From Sphaerulina vaccinii (Eukaryota; Ascomycota; Dothideomycetes; Mycosphaerellales; Mycosphaerellaceae): a stretch of DNA of 64,000 bases. The stretch spans positions 620,001 to 684,000 of the forward strand of contig JAKUDP010000023.1 of NCBI GenBank assembly GCA_022570795.1, written 5' to 3'. This document shows, one piece after another, positions 1 to 12,066 of the stretch. The stretch's first letter is position 1. Each line of letters opens with the position of its first letter. Position numbers and translations under genes: made by a program. The notes beneath the pieces were generated by a model, which worked only from the letters and a program-made list of their open reading frames with translations, was not told the origin of the DNA and made no database searches.

Positions 1-1339
1 GCTGCGGCGCTGCGATAGCTGCTGCGCCAGGAGTCTACCATCATAGTCGTAGCCGACTTATGGCTCCGTTGCAAGACTTCGAAGGTCTTTCAAACGGGAT
101 CTGTTAGGCCAGGAGCCATAGCAGTGTCCGGACAAAGATACAACGATCGGTCGACCTGGTAGTACACCTTCAGGACTATGTCATTGCCATCCTCGTTGTC
201 GACGTAACTTCCTGGAATCGGTGGTACCCCCCCTAGGAGTGGGAGTAGGATTCTCGAGGAGTTTAGAGTCCATGTCGAGCGTGTTTGCAGTCGGATGTCT
301 GGCCGATGTGCTCGTTACAAGTCGGTGATGGTCCTGATGGGAGGTTCCATTGATCTTCGACCATTCCCAGTTGGTGGTAGTGACTCGTGGCGTGTACCAG
401 AATCTGCACAATCGTCCCTCGGGTTCACACGCTTGCTCTGCTATAGCGTTGGTTCTGCCACAGCTTTCCATTATTGGAACATCCATTTTGCTCCAGGAAT
501 CCAAGTTTCCAAATGGAGGTGGATCGTGGCAAAAGTCCTTCGATGACGGTTGAAATCCATATATTGTTCAGATCATTGGGTTGCATCCACCGCCAAGCAT
601 ACAAAACTCGTGTAACATGTATGGATCCGACCCATGCCGGAATGATGCATATTGTAGACGGAGTCGGTGTCAGCGCCGTGATGGATTGCTCGAGGCAAAC
701 AAGCATGCTTAGGAAGCAACGTTCGGGAGGGACGAGGACCGCGACTGCCTATGGATATAGTCAATAAACCACCTTTCGTGCAGGAACGACGATGGAGCTT
801 TTGGCTACTCCGTCAACGTTGGTTTCGATCGTGTTGTCCTTTTATCGATGGTCTACGCTCTGTAGACGGCTGTATGGGGGTCCTAGGGATGGTTTCAGGA
901 CGATGGGTTGGGCTGGGACAGCTGTTCCTGTTCCTGGCAGACACATCTGAAATGCTACACCTGCATGAAAACGCTCCGGACCACGATCTGCTTGGGTAGT
1001 ATCGAAGGGTATCAGTGAATCTCGGACGATAGAATATACGAGACTGCTTGTCGTAGTATAGTAGCAAACCTGGCTCACCTCGAAGGACGATACACCCGTT
1101 CAGCCTGATTCAGAGGGCAGCGATGGGATGAAGCATCCAGCATCCCTGCTACCACCACAGGATCGATACCATCCACGACATGACAATCCCTCCATATCGA
1201 TGATACCGTCGATACCGTCGCGATACCATCACCATCATCCCAATAGCGCTCATCGTTGAGTGGGAGATTTAGGGGAATCGAGCAGAGGTGCATTCGTGGC
1301 ACCAGGTGAGGAAGCGGGCATGGGACTCGAAGCGATACC
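1..1339. other. no gene recognised (left flank of repeat tract)
   Basis: Only short overlapping open frames occur here, none with a recognisable domain or a convincing splice model. The right part (about 1110-1339) has weak similarity in wording to the tandem repeat that follows, for example CACCACCACC runs, and may be a further degraded copy. Confidence 0.4.
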
Positions 1340-1359
1340 ACACCACCACCCCCGAAAGG

Positions 1360-2580
1360 CTACAACTCCATGAGAGTGCTGCTGGAGACAATATCCTTCG
1401 GCAGGATCCAAGCTTGTTAGCATAGCTACGAGCGCCTTGTGATTAGAGGCAGTAGCTCGCGATATAGCGACCACGGGGGCTCGTTTAGGCTATGGACGAT
1501 GCTTCACCCATAGCCCGCCGGCAGCCATGAAGCGATGCCACACCACCACCCCAACACGCTACAATTCCATAGGAAAGCTGTTGACGACAAGAGCCTTCGG
1601 CAGAATCCAACATCTCCAGTGTCTCTGCGAGCTCCTTGTGTTGAAAGGCTCTCTCGCGCGATATGGCGACAACAGTGGCTCGTTCAGGCTGTGGACGATG
1701 GCTCACACAATCTCCAAAGCCTGCCTCCGCCGGCATCCATGAATCAATACCACCACGCCACCCCCGATACACCACAACTCCATGAGAATGCTGTTGGCCA
1801 CAATATCCTTCGGCAGGATCCAAGGTTATCAGTGTGGCTACGAGCTCCTTGTGATCAAAGGCAGTCTCTCGCGATATTGCGACCAAACTGGCTCGTTTGG
1901 GCTGCGGATACGGGCAGCCATGAGCGAATCCAGCTACCACCTCCGACACGCTACAACTCCATGAACACGCTGCTGACCACAATATCCTTCGACAGAATCC
2001 AAGGTTGGTATCGCATCTAGGAGCTCCTTGTGATGGAAGGCAGTTCCTCGCGATATAGCGACCATACTGGCTCGTTCGGGCTGGAGGATGATGAGGATGA
2101 TGAGGATGATGGCTCACTCACCTGCAAAGCCTCCCTCCGTCGAAGCCATAAGACGAGGAACACACACCACCATCCCCAACACGCTACACTCTTGTGAGCA
2201 CGCTGTTGAATACAGTATGCTTCGGCAGTGTCCAAGATATTTGGTATATCTGGCAGCTCTCTGTGAAAGGCATGGAGGCGCGATATAGCGACCACTTTGG
2301 CTGATCGCTTCGACGAACGAACGACGATACCTCACCCCACGCCTGCACGAGCCGGCAGCCATAAGACGTCGAACACATACAACCACCTTCAGGATACTAC
2401 AACTCGATGAGGATGCCGTTTACCACAATCTGCTTCAGCGGTATCGAATGATAATGATATGTCTGGCAGCTCCTTGTGTTAAGAGGTAGTCTCCCATGGT
2501 ATAGTGACCAACCGGGCTGATTCGTCTCAAGGGCAGCACGAGACCTCACGGCCCAGCCTATCTCCGTCGGCAGACACAAG
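1360..2580. repeat. degenerate ~200-bp tandem repeat, about six copies
   Basis: Units start near 1360, 1559, 1772, 1951, 2184 and 2397, giving spacings of 199, 213, 179, 233 and 213 bp. Anchors seen in most units are CTACAACTCCATGA, ACAATATCCTTCGGCAG, GAGCTCCTTGTG and GCGATATAGCGACCA. Units differ by many substitutions and small indels, so the array is old. On the minus strand most units keep an open stretch of roughly 40-50 codons with the recurring peptide pattern VAISR..AF.HKEL followed by LD.AEGYC.QQ.SHGVV, although the frames between units are broken. It could be a minisatellite or the remains of a repeat-encoding gene. Confidence 0.8.
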
Positions 2581-5500
2581 AAGTCGAATCTATCAGTATT
2601 CTGGGCACAAACACCGACGGATCGTTGGTGGCATCAAAAAGGACAATATCCGCAGGAAAGCGATGCTCGTCGCTATACCAATGGCGCTCGGTATCTCGAC
2701 CCGCCACCTGACCTGCCCAGATCGCATCGAGGCAACCTGATGCAGGAATGAGATCGCCTTACGAGGCACGGAAGCCTAGGCTTGAGACAGGTATATCAAG
2801 CCCACCACTTCCATGACGCTGAAGAGACCGCCCGTGGTACCACCGTATCGAATGCACAGCCGTCTGCACTCGCTTCGAGAGTGTATGGACTAGACAAAGT
2901 CCCATCAAGGTGGCGATTGAACGCGGGTGACCAGATACTCCAGTGCGAGATTCTCTCCTTCCGCTGGAGGGGCGTTCGACATGCGATCTACTTTGACACC
3001 ACTGAGGTCCTTGCGCCAGTCTGTCTTGACAAGACAGTAGAAGTAGTCTCCAGAGAAAGGATATCGCCGTCGTGAGTCTGCCATCGAGACGACCCACTGT
3101 GACCGCGGATATGGTTGGCCAGACACTTCCCGGCGAGACCGTTCCTTTCCATGATTCGATTCCTGGACAGCGTTTGGGAGCTGCAGTCATGTACGATATT
3201 TGACCTCGATGCTTACTTGGCTACTGCATTCGGAATGGGACGGCTTGCGAGTATTGGCATAATTATTGCTGCTGCGACTGCGCAAAATAAAACACAGAGC
3301 CTACAATGATCAGTCAAAAGAGTGGGCATAAGTCTTGGAGAGGTATAGCATGCGATGATTACGAACCGCACACCAGGCTATTCTGCTCCGATGCAGTAGG
3401 TTCTTGGGAGTCGCTGACCAGCTTGGGGTCCGTGGTCCTTGGAGTCGTGGAGCGTGTAGCAGGAGCATTTCCTCGCGACGAGTGTGGGCACCGCGAACTC
3501 TATCGGAGTGCTTCTACACCCATATGATCGAGACCTCGGGACAAAGTTCTTGCCGCTTGGCTCTGCTTTGCGCAAATGATTCGCCATCTACGTAGCGCTA
3601 CTATCTGGCGCAGCAGGAATTCGACCACTTCCGCAACCGCTCGTCAGGCATGTGTCGGCGTGAGCCACTCACTCGAATGCAGTCGTGCATGCTGTGTCGG
3701 AAGCCATCGTAAGTCGCTTGTCCAGTCAAGAGGGCTCCGAGGCTTGTTGAAGAGGGCTATGGATGTCAAAGGTTGCGACCGCTACCAGTCCAGTGACTGC
3801 AACCAGTACGCGCTATTTTGGACATCGTGCGTTCGCGCAAGGCGATGCGATCATGCGAATATAGGAAAAGCCGCTGTCGATGTTGCTTATAGCTTCCTGC
3901 ACGATAACACGGATGTGTGGGCACGCGCAATGGCTGTCTGGAGGTTGCACTGATGAAGGACTAGACTTGTGCTTGCCCTGTGTCTTGACTCCATGCGACT
4001 CGGAGGGACCCTCGAAACACAACGTGTGCAAAACCCGATCCCAAAGAGATAAGCGATCCAGGTGGCATATGCAACACTGCTTGGGTGCATCAAGACTGCC
4101 GTATAGAAGGATCCCAATCCCGGCAGCTGCAACACACACCGACTTGTGGCCAGCTTCAACCAGCATCTCGCCCAGCGGATATTTCGCGAAAAGGACTGAC
4201 AGAGGCGCAAACAGGGAGTGGCCTGCCCATGACGGATTGTGTGGTGTATCAAAATATGGATTTGGCTGCAATGACAGTCATCGCCGATGTGCTGGCCTCG
4301 AGCGCATCCACAACTTAGATAGCCGCCACCTCTTCATCGTTCCAAAGCCTGATCAATGGCCGCTGGAAGACCGCGTGGGAGTTTCTTTCGGACTGTCCGT
4401 CTGTCCAGGTCGTTTGATTCTCCTGCGCCGTTCTAGCGTGTGCCGATTAGCCTCTCCCTCACTTCTTGCCTCGTCTTTCCCTCCTTGGCGCGTCTAGATA
4501 GCAGATTTTCGATTTCATAGTTGGAGGCCGCCGTGCTGTGTGGAGCAGTGGGTATCTCGAGCTGCTGGTCAGGCGCACTTGGAAAGCATGTGAAGAGAAC
4601 GAAGGACGTCCGGAGGTGAAGGAATATGCGGCGGAGTTAGCTCCGACCCATAGAGGAAGGTCAGGGTGGCGATCGCATCTGAGTTCTCAGTCTCAGCGGC
4701 TCGTTGCCACTGGGCCAATGATGATTGTAGTCTCGAATTGGTGACGATGGTGAAATTCGATATGGTGCTGCCCTCATGCGCCACAGCTGTCTTCATAGAT
4801 GTTGGTTCTGCAGAGGTGCCGCGCACGAACTAGACGGCAAGCAGGGACAAGCAAGGGCGTGGAGTGGCAGCGGACTGGCGGTCCGTCGATGGAGGTCGTG
4901 AACATCGCTCGGTGCTTGCGGGTTCGATGGACTTGGTGTCAGGATGGGATGGCTTGACAACAATGACAAGATCAATGGGGCGCTCGGCAGTGCTGCGCAT
5001 TGTTTCGAGGCTCATCGGAGATCTCATCGAGGGCGCTGAAGATGAAGCAGTTAGCTTCCCTGCAGTCCTTGGAGGCGGGGCCTCTAGGCCTTACGCCACA
5101 GCACTCTACATAGCATTCTGGCCGCGACATACCTTCAATGCGATGCTGGCTCAGCCGCCTCTGGCACTGATCCGCGTGTTGGCACGCAGGCACTGCGCGC
5201 CATGTGGACACTCGCCAATCGCACAGCAGACCGGCACGCGTGGATCGACGACCGCGAAACGGGAGAGCTCCATTTTCTTACCGGCGCGAAGTCCATCGGT
5301 GACATTGACAACGACTTCGAGAGCTGCGGCACTTGGCGATACAGACAACGACATTGAGACTTCTCTGGTAATTGTCATGATTGGCAGCAGACCTTGGACA
5401 AGTTGCTGTTGCACCGTCAGAAACCACCTAATCTTAGCTGAGCGGTAAGTAAATATTCGACTGGCTCATAGCTTGCACTGTGCTACAATACGCACGAGTG

Positions 5501-5804
5501 GTCAGAGCAGCAGTTTGCTCGTCGGAGTAGTGCTTCCAGCTTCGGAGGGACTCTTCCAATTTTGCGACTACAGACCACAACAACAACAGGTTCTTCTTTT
5601 CACAGAGAGCAGCGCCAATTTCATCCGGCCACGAGGCCTTCAACACTTGATCATCATTGCAGCATCCCACTGATCACTGTTCCCGCCACCTCAACCTCGA
5701 CCTGACCGATTCAGTGCAACAACGACTCATACTTGGCGATATTTCGAGACAACTATCCCTGGTAGCGGCAGGACCTGGGTCCAGCCTCCGCGGCCACCGC
5801 GTTC
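2581..5804. other. no gene recognised
   Basis: About 3.2 kb with open frames up to 205 codons on both strands, none with a known motif. On the minus strand between about 4830 and 5670 there are splice-like signals (GTATGT near 5137; GCTAAC followed by TTCAG near 5040) and a Cys-containing stretch (VPVCCAIGECPHGAQC). I could not join these into one consistent gene model. Confidence 0.35.
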
Positions 5805-6763
5805 ATGCCGCCGAAGAAGGAGAATGCTAAAGGCAAACGCAACCAAGTGTCGACAGCGTGCACTAGTTGCAGATCGACGAAGCAAAAGGTTGGTCATCCT
5901 CATCTTCATAACTAATCATTGGTGTTTGTCAAGCGCTGACTTGTCTATCTACCCAGTGCAGCGGAAAGCGTCCAACCTGCGACCGCTGCAAGAATGGTGG
6001 CAAAGTATGCGAATACGACGTCGAAGAAGGAAATTCCAAACGCGCGCAAGATGCAATCGATCTGGAGCGACGCACACTTGCGCTTGAGCACTATCGAGGT
6101 GTCTTCACGCATCTCATGACATCTACAGACCTCAACGCTGTAACCTCACTCGCTCGCCTCCGTTGCGGCTCGACCATTAGCGATGAGTACACGCGCATTC
6201 AAGATACTCTCCCTGCTGCCCAAGACGTCGCTGGCGGTGCCATATTGACACAGCGGCAGCGAGTTAAGGTAGACCAAGATGCTCAGCTCTACGCGCAGAA
6301 CCACCGACTAGTCGATATGATGAGGGGAGCAGGTTATGCCATGCCGGGGGACCTGACCATGCCACCAATTGACCAGACGGAAGGGGCAAACACTGGAGCA
6401 CTGGAATCAGAGAACGAAGAAATCGAGGAGATTGCAGAGGCAGAGGGAACAGGTGGTGGGGTGAGGTTAGGAGACTTCGAGATGGACGATGCTGCGCTCT
6501 CCAACTTAGACTTTCCACCAGGCCCAGGAGCAGGCCAACTCGGCGGAAACGACCCAGGACCGTCAGTGTGGGATCCAGAGACAGGCGCGTACAACCCTAA
6601 CAATGTCAACCCTGCCTTGCTCGATCAGCGCCTGCTCGGTTCACCGCCACCGCAGTACGGCCTTGGCCTTGGCGCACGGCTTCCACACTCCAGCTCTGAC
6701 CAGGCCCCGGAGAGCAGCGCGAAGCCGAGAAAGAAGCGGGCTCGCGATCCAGAGAAAGACTGA
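5805..6763 (+). CDS. small Zn2Cys6 transcription factor
   Basis: Two exons, 5805-5888 and 5957-6763, give 296 aa. The 68-bp intron has a GTTGGT donor and CCCAG acceptor and falls inside the zinc cluster, between Lys28 and Cys29. The spliced binuclear cluster is complete: C19-x2-C22-x6-C29-x6-C36-x2-C39-x6-C46. The ATG at 5805 is the first in frame and gives a basic leader (MPPKKENAKGKR). After the cluster comes a predicted helical segment (about 55-80), then an acidic Glu/Gly-rich middle and a basic C-terminus (KPRKKRARDPEKD) that may be a nuclear localisation signal. No fungal-specific TF middle-homology domain is evident, and the protein is short for the class (typically 500-1000 aa). Target genes cannot be inferred. 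The zinc-cluster call is firm; the C-terminal end rests on one open frame. Confidence 0.88.
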
Positions 6764-8531
6764 GCGGGTACAACGCTCACTTCACACTTACGACTGGCAT
6801 GACCAACAAAGACCACCGCGTATACCGGCCGCTCTCTGAGCAGAGGAGAACGCCAGGGCACCATACTCGCCTGCAGTAGAGATGCAATTCCGAAGCAGGA
6901 GGCAGAGAAGGAGGCTATAATCATATCAAAACTGCTTTTGCAACCAAACTTCATCTCACACTTGTGATGAATAATGAACGTGACATATATGAGTCACGCG
7001 AAGAGGTGGAAGTGAAGTGAAGAAATGGCTAATACTTATAATACATACATGTGACCGGATCACTCTGGCACCAATCTCTGCGGCGCCTGTCGACGACCGC
7101 GGCAGCCAGAGCGAAGACTGCTGCGAAATGCCGATCGAGAAGCTATCAGAGAGGACATGCGAAGATGGGCCATATCTCTTCTCAGAGTCGACCCCGAGGA
7201 GAACTTATGCGGTGAAATGCGCAGCGTGTAGCTGATGGAGAAGGCCGCTAGATCTGGATCAGATATCTCTCCCTGGCATCGAAGGACTGTGCCGAAGAGG
7301 CGGAAGACTGTTTGAAGCTGCGCAGTCAGGCAGCCAATGGAAATGACCTATAGATTTCGCCCAGATCTCTCACCGGCTTTGGAATGTCTACAGCGACGAG
7401 ATGCAAGAGTGCTTCGATCCGACGCAACGAGGAGCCAACGGAGACGAACCATATACCTCTCTCGCTGGAGCGAACATGACTACGGCAACGAGATAGTGGA
7501 ATCGGGGAGACTGCGCAGGTGAGCGCTGATGGAGATTGAAGACAGACTGTGGTGGATAAGTCCTTCGGTTGTTGGACATGCGTATAACTACGGCGACGTG
7601 GTAAAAGTCGTGGTCCAATGAAAATGAGGATAAGCTGACAGAGATACGTCTAGCCTTGGCCTGGACATCTCGTCAGGTCTGCATGCGACTGCGCGCACAA
7701 GGTTGCAGCTGGCTGCTGGGAGTAGGAGGTACTGTAGCCTCGAAGGAAAAGAAAACCGCGTGAAAGAAGAGGTCAGTGATCATTGAAGCGGAGACGGACA
7801 TATTCTCCGAAGACAAGCTCTCATCAATCATAAGCATATGCGAACGGCAATGCACCTCCTACATAGAGGTAAGATCTGCGCCGTTTCTTGGAAACTAGGA
7901 CATCACCTGCTCGTCACAGCAGCATGTTTTTCTGCACTGCGCGCCTCAACGGAGCTGCCTGTTCCCGCACTGTAGCATGTGAATGTTCTGCTGCAGAAGG
8001 TTTGCAAGGATGTACTGCAATCTGACGATGTCTTTCTCGATCTGGAGATTTCTTTTGAAAGAGACTTGATAGGTCACTCACTGGCTTGTTGGAGTTGTTC
8101 TGTGCAGTAGCCTATTCAACTCATCAGTACCGTATCCGAATGGAGACGAATGCGATCAACGACAAGGCTATCCTTCAATCGTAAGCACAAGATTCGTGAG
8201 TCAGCTAAGAGGCGATGCCAGATTGCCAAGCGTATATCTCACTTGCAGTATAGAGATGAGGCCTGGTTGAAGCTGGAAATCATGCCGCTCTTGTAGTAGG
8301 GCTATGAAATGACCCCCAGCAATCCTGAGTGAGCATGTGGGTATACTAGGTTGAATATCAAAGCGATGGCAAGCAGTCGAGGGGAGGCAGGAACGATGGA
8401 TGTTCGTCTTGGCATCGTTTGCGGAGGAAGGCGCGCGGACTCCCGAACTCCGCTGTCCATGCTGTAGCATTGTCCATTGACATATTCTTGATTCTGTGAC
8501 ATCTACAGCCTCACCACTACTACACTACACG
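6764..8531. other. no gene recognised
   Basis: About 1.8 kb between the Zn2Cys6 gene and the mitoribosomal gene. Open frames are under 90 codons with no motif. It probably contains the 3' UTR of the former and the promoter of the latter. Confidence 0.4.
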
Positions 8532-9410
8532 ATGCATTGCACTTGCAAAACACTGCTCAGCGGTGTCTTCGCTGCACCGTTGTCGCGCGCCATCACGATT
8601 CCGCCGACCTTCCTTGCGCCAGCTTTCGCAGCATCACAAACATCTTCCTTCTCGACTTCCAATGCGAATCTGGCGCGAAAAGATGGCAATAAAGCGCGCG
8701 GTGTATCAGCGCTCCGAAGGACTGGGCTCAAGAAGCAGACTCTCTCCATCAAGCCATCAGAACTGCCCAAGCCTGTGCTGGACAGAGAGAGGAGATCACG
8801 CGTGGAAGTTGATGAAGATCATGGACTATGGGCATTCTTCCCAGAAGACCGCAAGTCAATGGCCACTCCTGAAGAGATGGGATCCCACGGTCGAGCATGG
8901 CATATTGGCGAGCTGAGACATAAGGACTGGGAAGATCTACACAAATTATGGTGGTCTTGCGTCAGGGAGCGGAACAGACTGCACACGTACAAGCATGAGC
9001 GAGAACGACTTGGTAACATGTACGGCAAATACGAGTCAGATGAGCGCGAGAAAGTGGTACGTCGACTCTTAAGAGCCATGCGTTGAGCGGTACAGAGCTG
9101 ATTTGATGAACAGATTCGAACAACGATGAAAAGAGTCAAGTTCGTGTTGACAGAGCGCTGGTATACATGGGAGAATGCTCGGAATGAAGCCATGTCAGAC
9201 GAGGAGATCAATATGTATGCCGATCTGGACGCTGGAGAAACAGCGTACCTGCCAAAAGACCAAGTGAGTGCTCCTGTTGTGAACAGCATTTGCAAGTCAG
9301 CTAATGTGGAACAGACCGAGAGCAGTGCCTACCCGGATGCGTTCGATGTGCAATCTCAGTCCAGCATACCTCCTCCTGCAGAGTCTTCGAGGCCAGCAGC
9401 TCGAGCTTAG
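8532..9410 (+). CDS. MRPL4: mitochondrial large-subunit ribosomal protein uL29m (MRP-L47/Mrpl4)
   Basis: Three exons: 8532-9056, 9114-9263 and 9315-9410. Donors are GTACGT and GTGAGT; the second intron carries a CTAAT branch motif. The product is 268 aa. The first ATG (8532) gives an Arg/Ser/Ala-rich leader ending in FSTSNANLARKDG, typical of a mitochondrial presequence. The MRP-L47 core follows, with the family signature WHIGELRHKDWEDLHKLWW, then ERNRLHTYKHERERL. Splicing of the first intron restores EKVIRTTMKRVKFVLTERW, as in the family. The protein binds the mitoribosomal large subunit near the exit tunnel (family knowledge). The second intron is 51 bp and in frame, so retention would add 17 residues; the consensus sites favour removal. 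Confidence 0.93.
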
Positions 9411-9694
9411 GGTCGCCATAACATTCTCTGTAGCTCAATGTACGAACACGATACTCAAGGTCGACATCGCTGGCCACTTACTTTCACACCCAATATCACT
9501 CCTTCCATTGTTGGCAGGTACGACACGGTGCTCGGGAGTGCATATAGACTGAAGTGGGTCGGAACCAGAGGTGGGTCTTTGCTTTCGCGAAGACCAAGGT
9601 ACAATATGGCAGCTGCTTCTTGGCGGCAGAGCTTTCGAAGCTTTCGCGGCGGCCAGCTAAAGGACGTCTCCTGTACTCGCAATCATACCTACGA

Positions 9695-10990
9695 ATGACT
9701 TCATCACCGCAGTTCACAGCCATCAACATGGCGGACCCCGCCACCGAGGCGGCTGTCGAGCAGGACATCGAAATCTCCACAGCCTTTCAGAATCTTGGCG
9801 CAATCCTGCAATCATCTGGGCAACTCCACCCCATCTTCGAAAACCTCTTCGGCGATAGTGATTTACAACAAAGCTTCTCGCTCAAGCCAGAGGTCCTCGA
9901 GAAGATCGCGACCGTGTTCCCCATGCCCGTGCACTATGGCAATGGCGGTGGTGACTACCGTCCAAGCACCGGAGGCACTTACACGCCAGGCTCATGGACA
10001 CCTGTATCTACGGCCAGACCTGCGTTCCCACCATTCAACTTCCTGAACCTGCCCTCAGAAATGCGCAATGCAATTTACGACCTACTCGGCTATAGCACAC
10101 CAAAGAATGGCAGCTGTAAGACTATAGAAGAGGTGGGAGGAACAATCGAGGCTGGACGTCATGTCGGCAATGGTGTACGTGTATCAGTCAGCAATGGACC
10201 GGATATCAACATGCTCTGTGTCTCGAAGCAATTCAACTCTGAATACACGGCACGCGTCAGAATGCAAGCGACCTGGAACTTCACCGACACATATCGACCG
10301 ATTCCACTTTCTGTGAGACTGGACACGAACCCTCAGATCAAGATTGCAACCCAGATCAAGACTGCGCATTTTCGAATCTTATCTAGCTGCAATTACTGCC
10401 AGAAGTCTATGCCGCATGGTCGTGCGCCGGGGCTGCACGGAACTGTCCTATCTGGTCCTCTTGCTGCTATAGCACAAGCCCAAGGTGTGGGACTTCCAGG
10501 TCTTCCGGCACCGACAACGAATGCACCCGTTCCCAAAGAGTGTGAAATACAGCGAGAGATTGGAGAGCACCTAAATTATATTCACTCATCTCTGGGTCAC
10601 AATTTCCAGAGCGTGAAGCATTATACCATTCAGCTCACTGTCTACGATATGCCTGAGAAGTGCGCGTGGCCAGTGACTGCCGGAAACAAGCATATGATGA
10701 GCGCACTGAATACAATGGTCAGTGGCGAGGGGTTCTGTGCTGGTCCTCCCGAGTTGAGCGAAGTCGAGGTTGTCCTTGCGAAGAAGAAGACTTCCGAAAG
10801 TAGGTTGGCGGGTGGATTTGACGATCTGAAAGACTTTGTTACTCACGGGACATGGACGAAGAAAGACGGGTGGCAAGCAGCGGTGCCAAAGAAGAATCAG
10901 GAAGAGGTGGTCGCGAAGCAGGCTGCGACTACTCAGGTGACTGGGGCCACCGCGCAGGAAGTCGAGACCAGTGTTAGAGACAGTCTGTAA
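9695..10990 (+). CDS. hypothetical protein with F-box-like motif
   Basis: Single-exon frame. ATG 9695 gives 431 aa; the next ATG at 9728 (MADPATEAAV) gives 420 aa and is also plausible. Around residues 110-125 it has FNFLNLPSEMRNAIYDLLGY, the LPxExRxxIYxL motif that marks a large group of ascomycete proteins related to F-box or domain-of-unknown-function families. No Skp1-binding partner or substrate domain can be named. The C-terminus is rich in Lys, Gln, Ala and Thr. Further upstream in the same frame there is no stop for about 140 nt, but the sequence there looks non-coding. Function unknown; that the gene is real is well supported by length and composition. Confidence 0.8.
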   Translation: MTSSPQFTAINMADPATEAAVEQDIEISTAFQNLGAILQSSGQLHPIFENLFGDSDLQQSFSLKPEVLEKIATVFPMPVHYGNGGGDYRPSTGGTYTPGSWTPVSTARPAFPPFNFLNLPSEMRNAIYDLLGYSTPKNGSCKTIEEVGGTIEAGRHVGNGVRVSVSNGPDINMLCVSKQFNSEYTARVRMQATWNFTDTYRPIPLSVRLDTNPQIKIATQIKTAHFRILSSCNYCQKSMPHGRAPGLHGTVLSGPLAAIAQAQGVGLPGLPAPTTNAPVPKECEIQREIGEHLNYIHSSLGHNFQSVKHYTIQLTVYDMPEKCAWPVTAGNKHMMSALNTMVSGEGFCAGPPELSEVEVVLAKKKTSESRLAGGFDDLKDFVTHGTWTKKDGWQAAVPKKNQEEVVAKQAATTQVTGATAQEVETSVRDSL

Positions 10991-11128
10991 ACGTCGAACG
11001 TGGCTGGCTGGTACGCTACGTTTCGAATACGGCTTCTATCGATGACGATACCCATATCAATCGAACCCAGCTTAACAAAGATCTGGCCTAGTTCTCGCAC
11101 TGGAGTCCACACACCCACTGATTAGCTT

Positions 11129-11506
11129 CTAAAGAGAGAACGAAATCGAGGGAAGATCACATACGCAATAGACATAAGTTCCAATAGAAGGGAACCAACC
11201 CATATCTTGACAACTTCCAGCTGCTGAGGGAGCATCTTCATCGTTTTGACACTGAAACTTGCGTTAGCTGAAGACAGTCTGCTCTGTATCGAACAATGGA
11301 TGACGAACGACATAGCATGTATCTTTCTCAATTCCTATGAGACCTGAATAGAGATTCTGTTGAGTGAGATCAGTATCCGGTAGTCAGAGAAAGATCTTGA
11401 CACGATCTCGTACGCAATTCGAGCTGACACTGGTTCTGGCACAGATGGCCATTGCGGAGGCAGAGAAGAGGGAGATTGTCGCTGCGAGGATCTGAGTGGT
11501 CTTCAT
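11129..11506 (-). CDS. small secreted cysteine-rich protein, three exons
   Basis: Hand-built model: exons 11414-11506, 11309-11356 and 11129-11251, all phase 0, giving 87 aa. Donors are GTACGA and GTTCGT, acceptors AACAG and TTTCAG, with a GCTAAC branch motif in the second intron and CTGAT in the first. The N-terminus MKTTQILAATISLFSASAMA is a textbook signal peptide with a likely cut after AMA. The mature part of about 67 residues has seven cysteines, ending YVYCVCDL. No family recognised. Short secreted Cys-rich proteins of this type are common in plant- or microbe-associated fungi, so an apoplastic or effector-like role is possible but unproved. The splice sites are not strong (GTACGA is off-consensus), so exon edges could shift. 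Confidence 0.6.
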
Positions 11507-12066
11507 AGTGGCGGTGGTAGTGGGACAGTCGTTGTAGTTGGCAACACAGGTTGCCTTATATGTATCTTGCTCTTCTTCTAGAACAGTATAGTGTCTTGGA
11601 GTGTCAGATGCTTGAGCATATGGCTTGGCAGATCCGACAGTCACCGTCGTGCTAGTTTCATATGCTCGCTGGAGCCTTCCCTATTGACAGGCAGTCAGTC
11701 ATCATTGGTAGCAACGATAGGAGACTGACTAGCAGTACTTGGTACAGATAGACGTTGAAAGAAGCTGGGCCTTGATGTATGTTACAAAGCACTGAGCGTA
11801 CTTCCCAGAGTCCGCAGACTCGCCGACAGTGAGATCGATACCTCGCACTCCAGTCTCCTGTTACGAGTCTCTCTGAAACAACAACGATCTGATCTTAAGC
11901 ATGTCTAGTTATCGAGCGGAATCGTTATTGCGCTCAATCTCAAGAACAGTTGCTGCATCTGCTTCCTGACAACGCTCGCTTCGAGACCTCCAGCTCTTTA
12001 ATGCTACTTCCCAATCGTGCTCACCTGTACAATTCACCGCTATCATGGCGGCGTGATGATCGTAGC
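11507..12066. other. no gene recognised
   Basis: 560 bp between two minus-strand genes; probably the promoter of the secreted-protein gene and the 3' UTR of the BTB gene. No motif seen. Confidence 0.35.

Noticed and set aside
4830..5670. Possible minus-strand gene with Cys stretch VPVCCAIGECPHGAQC
   Set aside because: Splice-like sites exist, but no combination of exons kept one open frame from a start to a stop; reported as unassigned.
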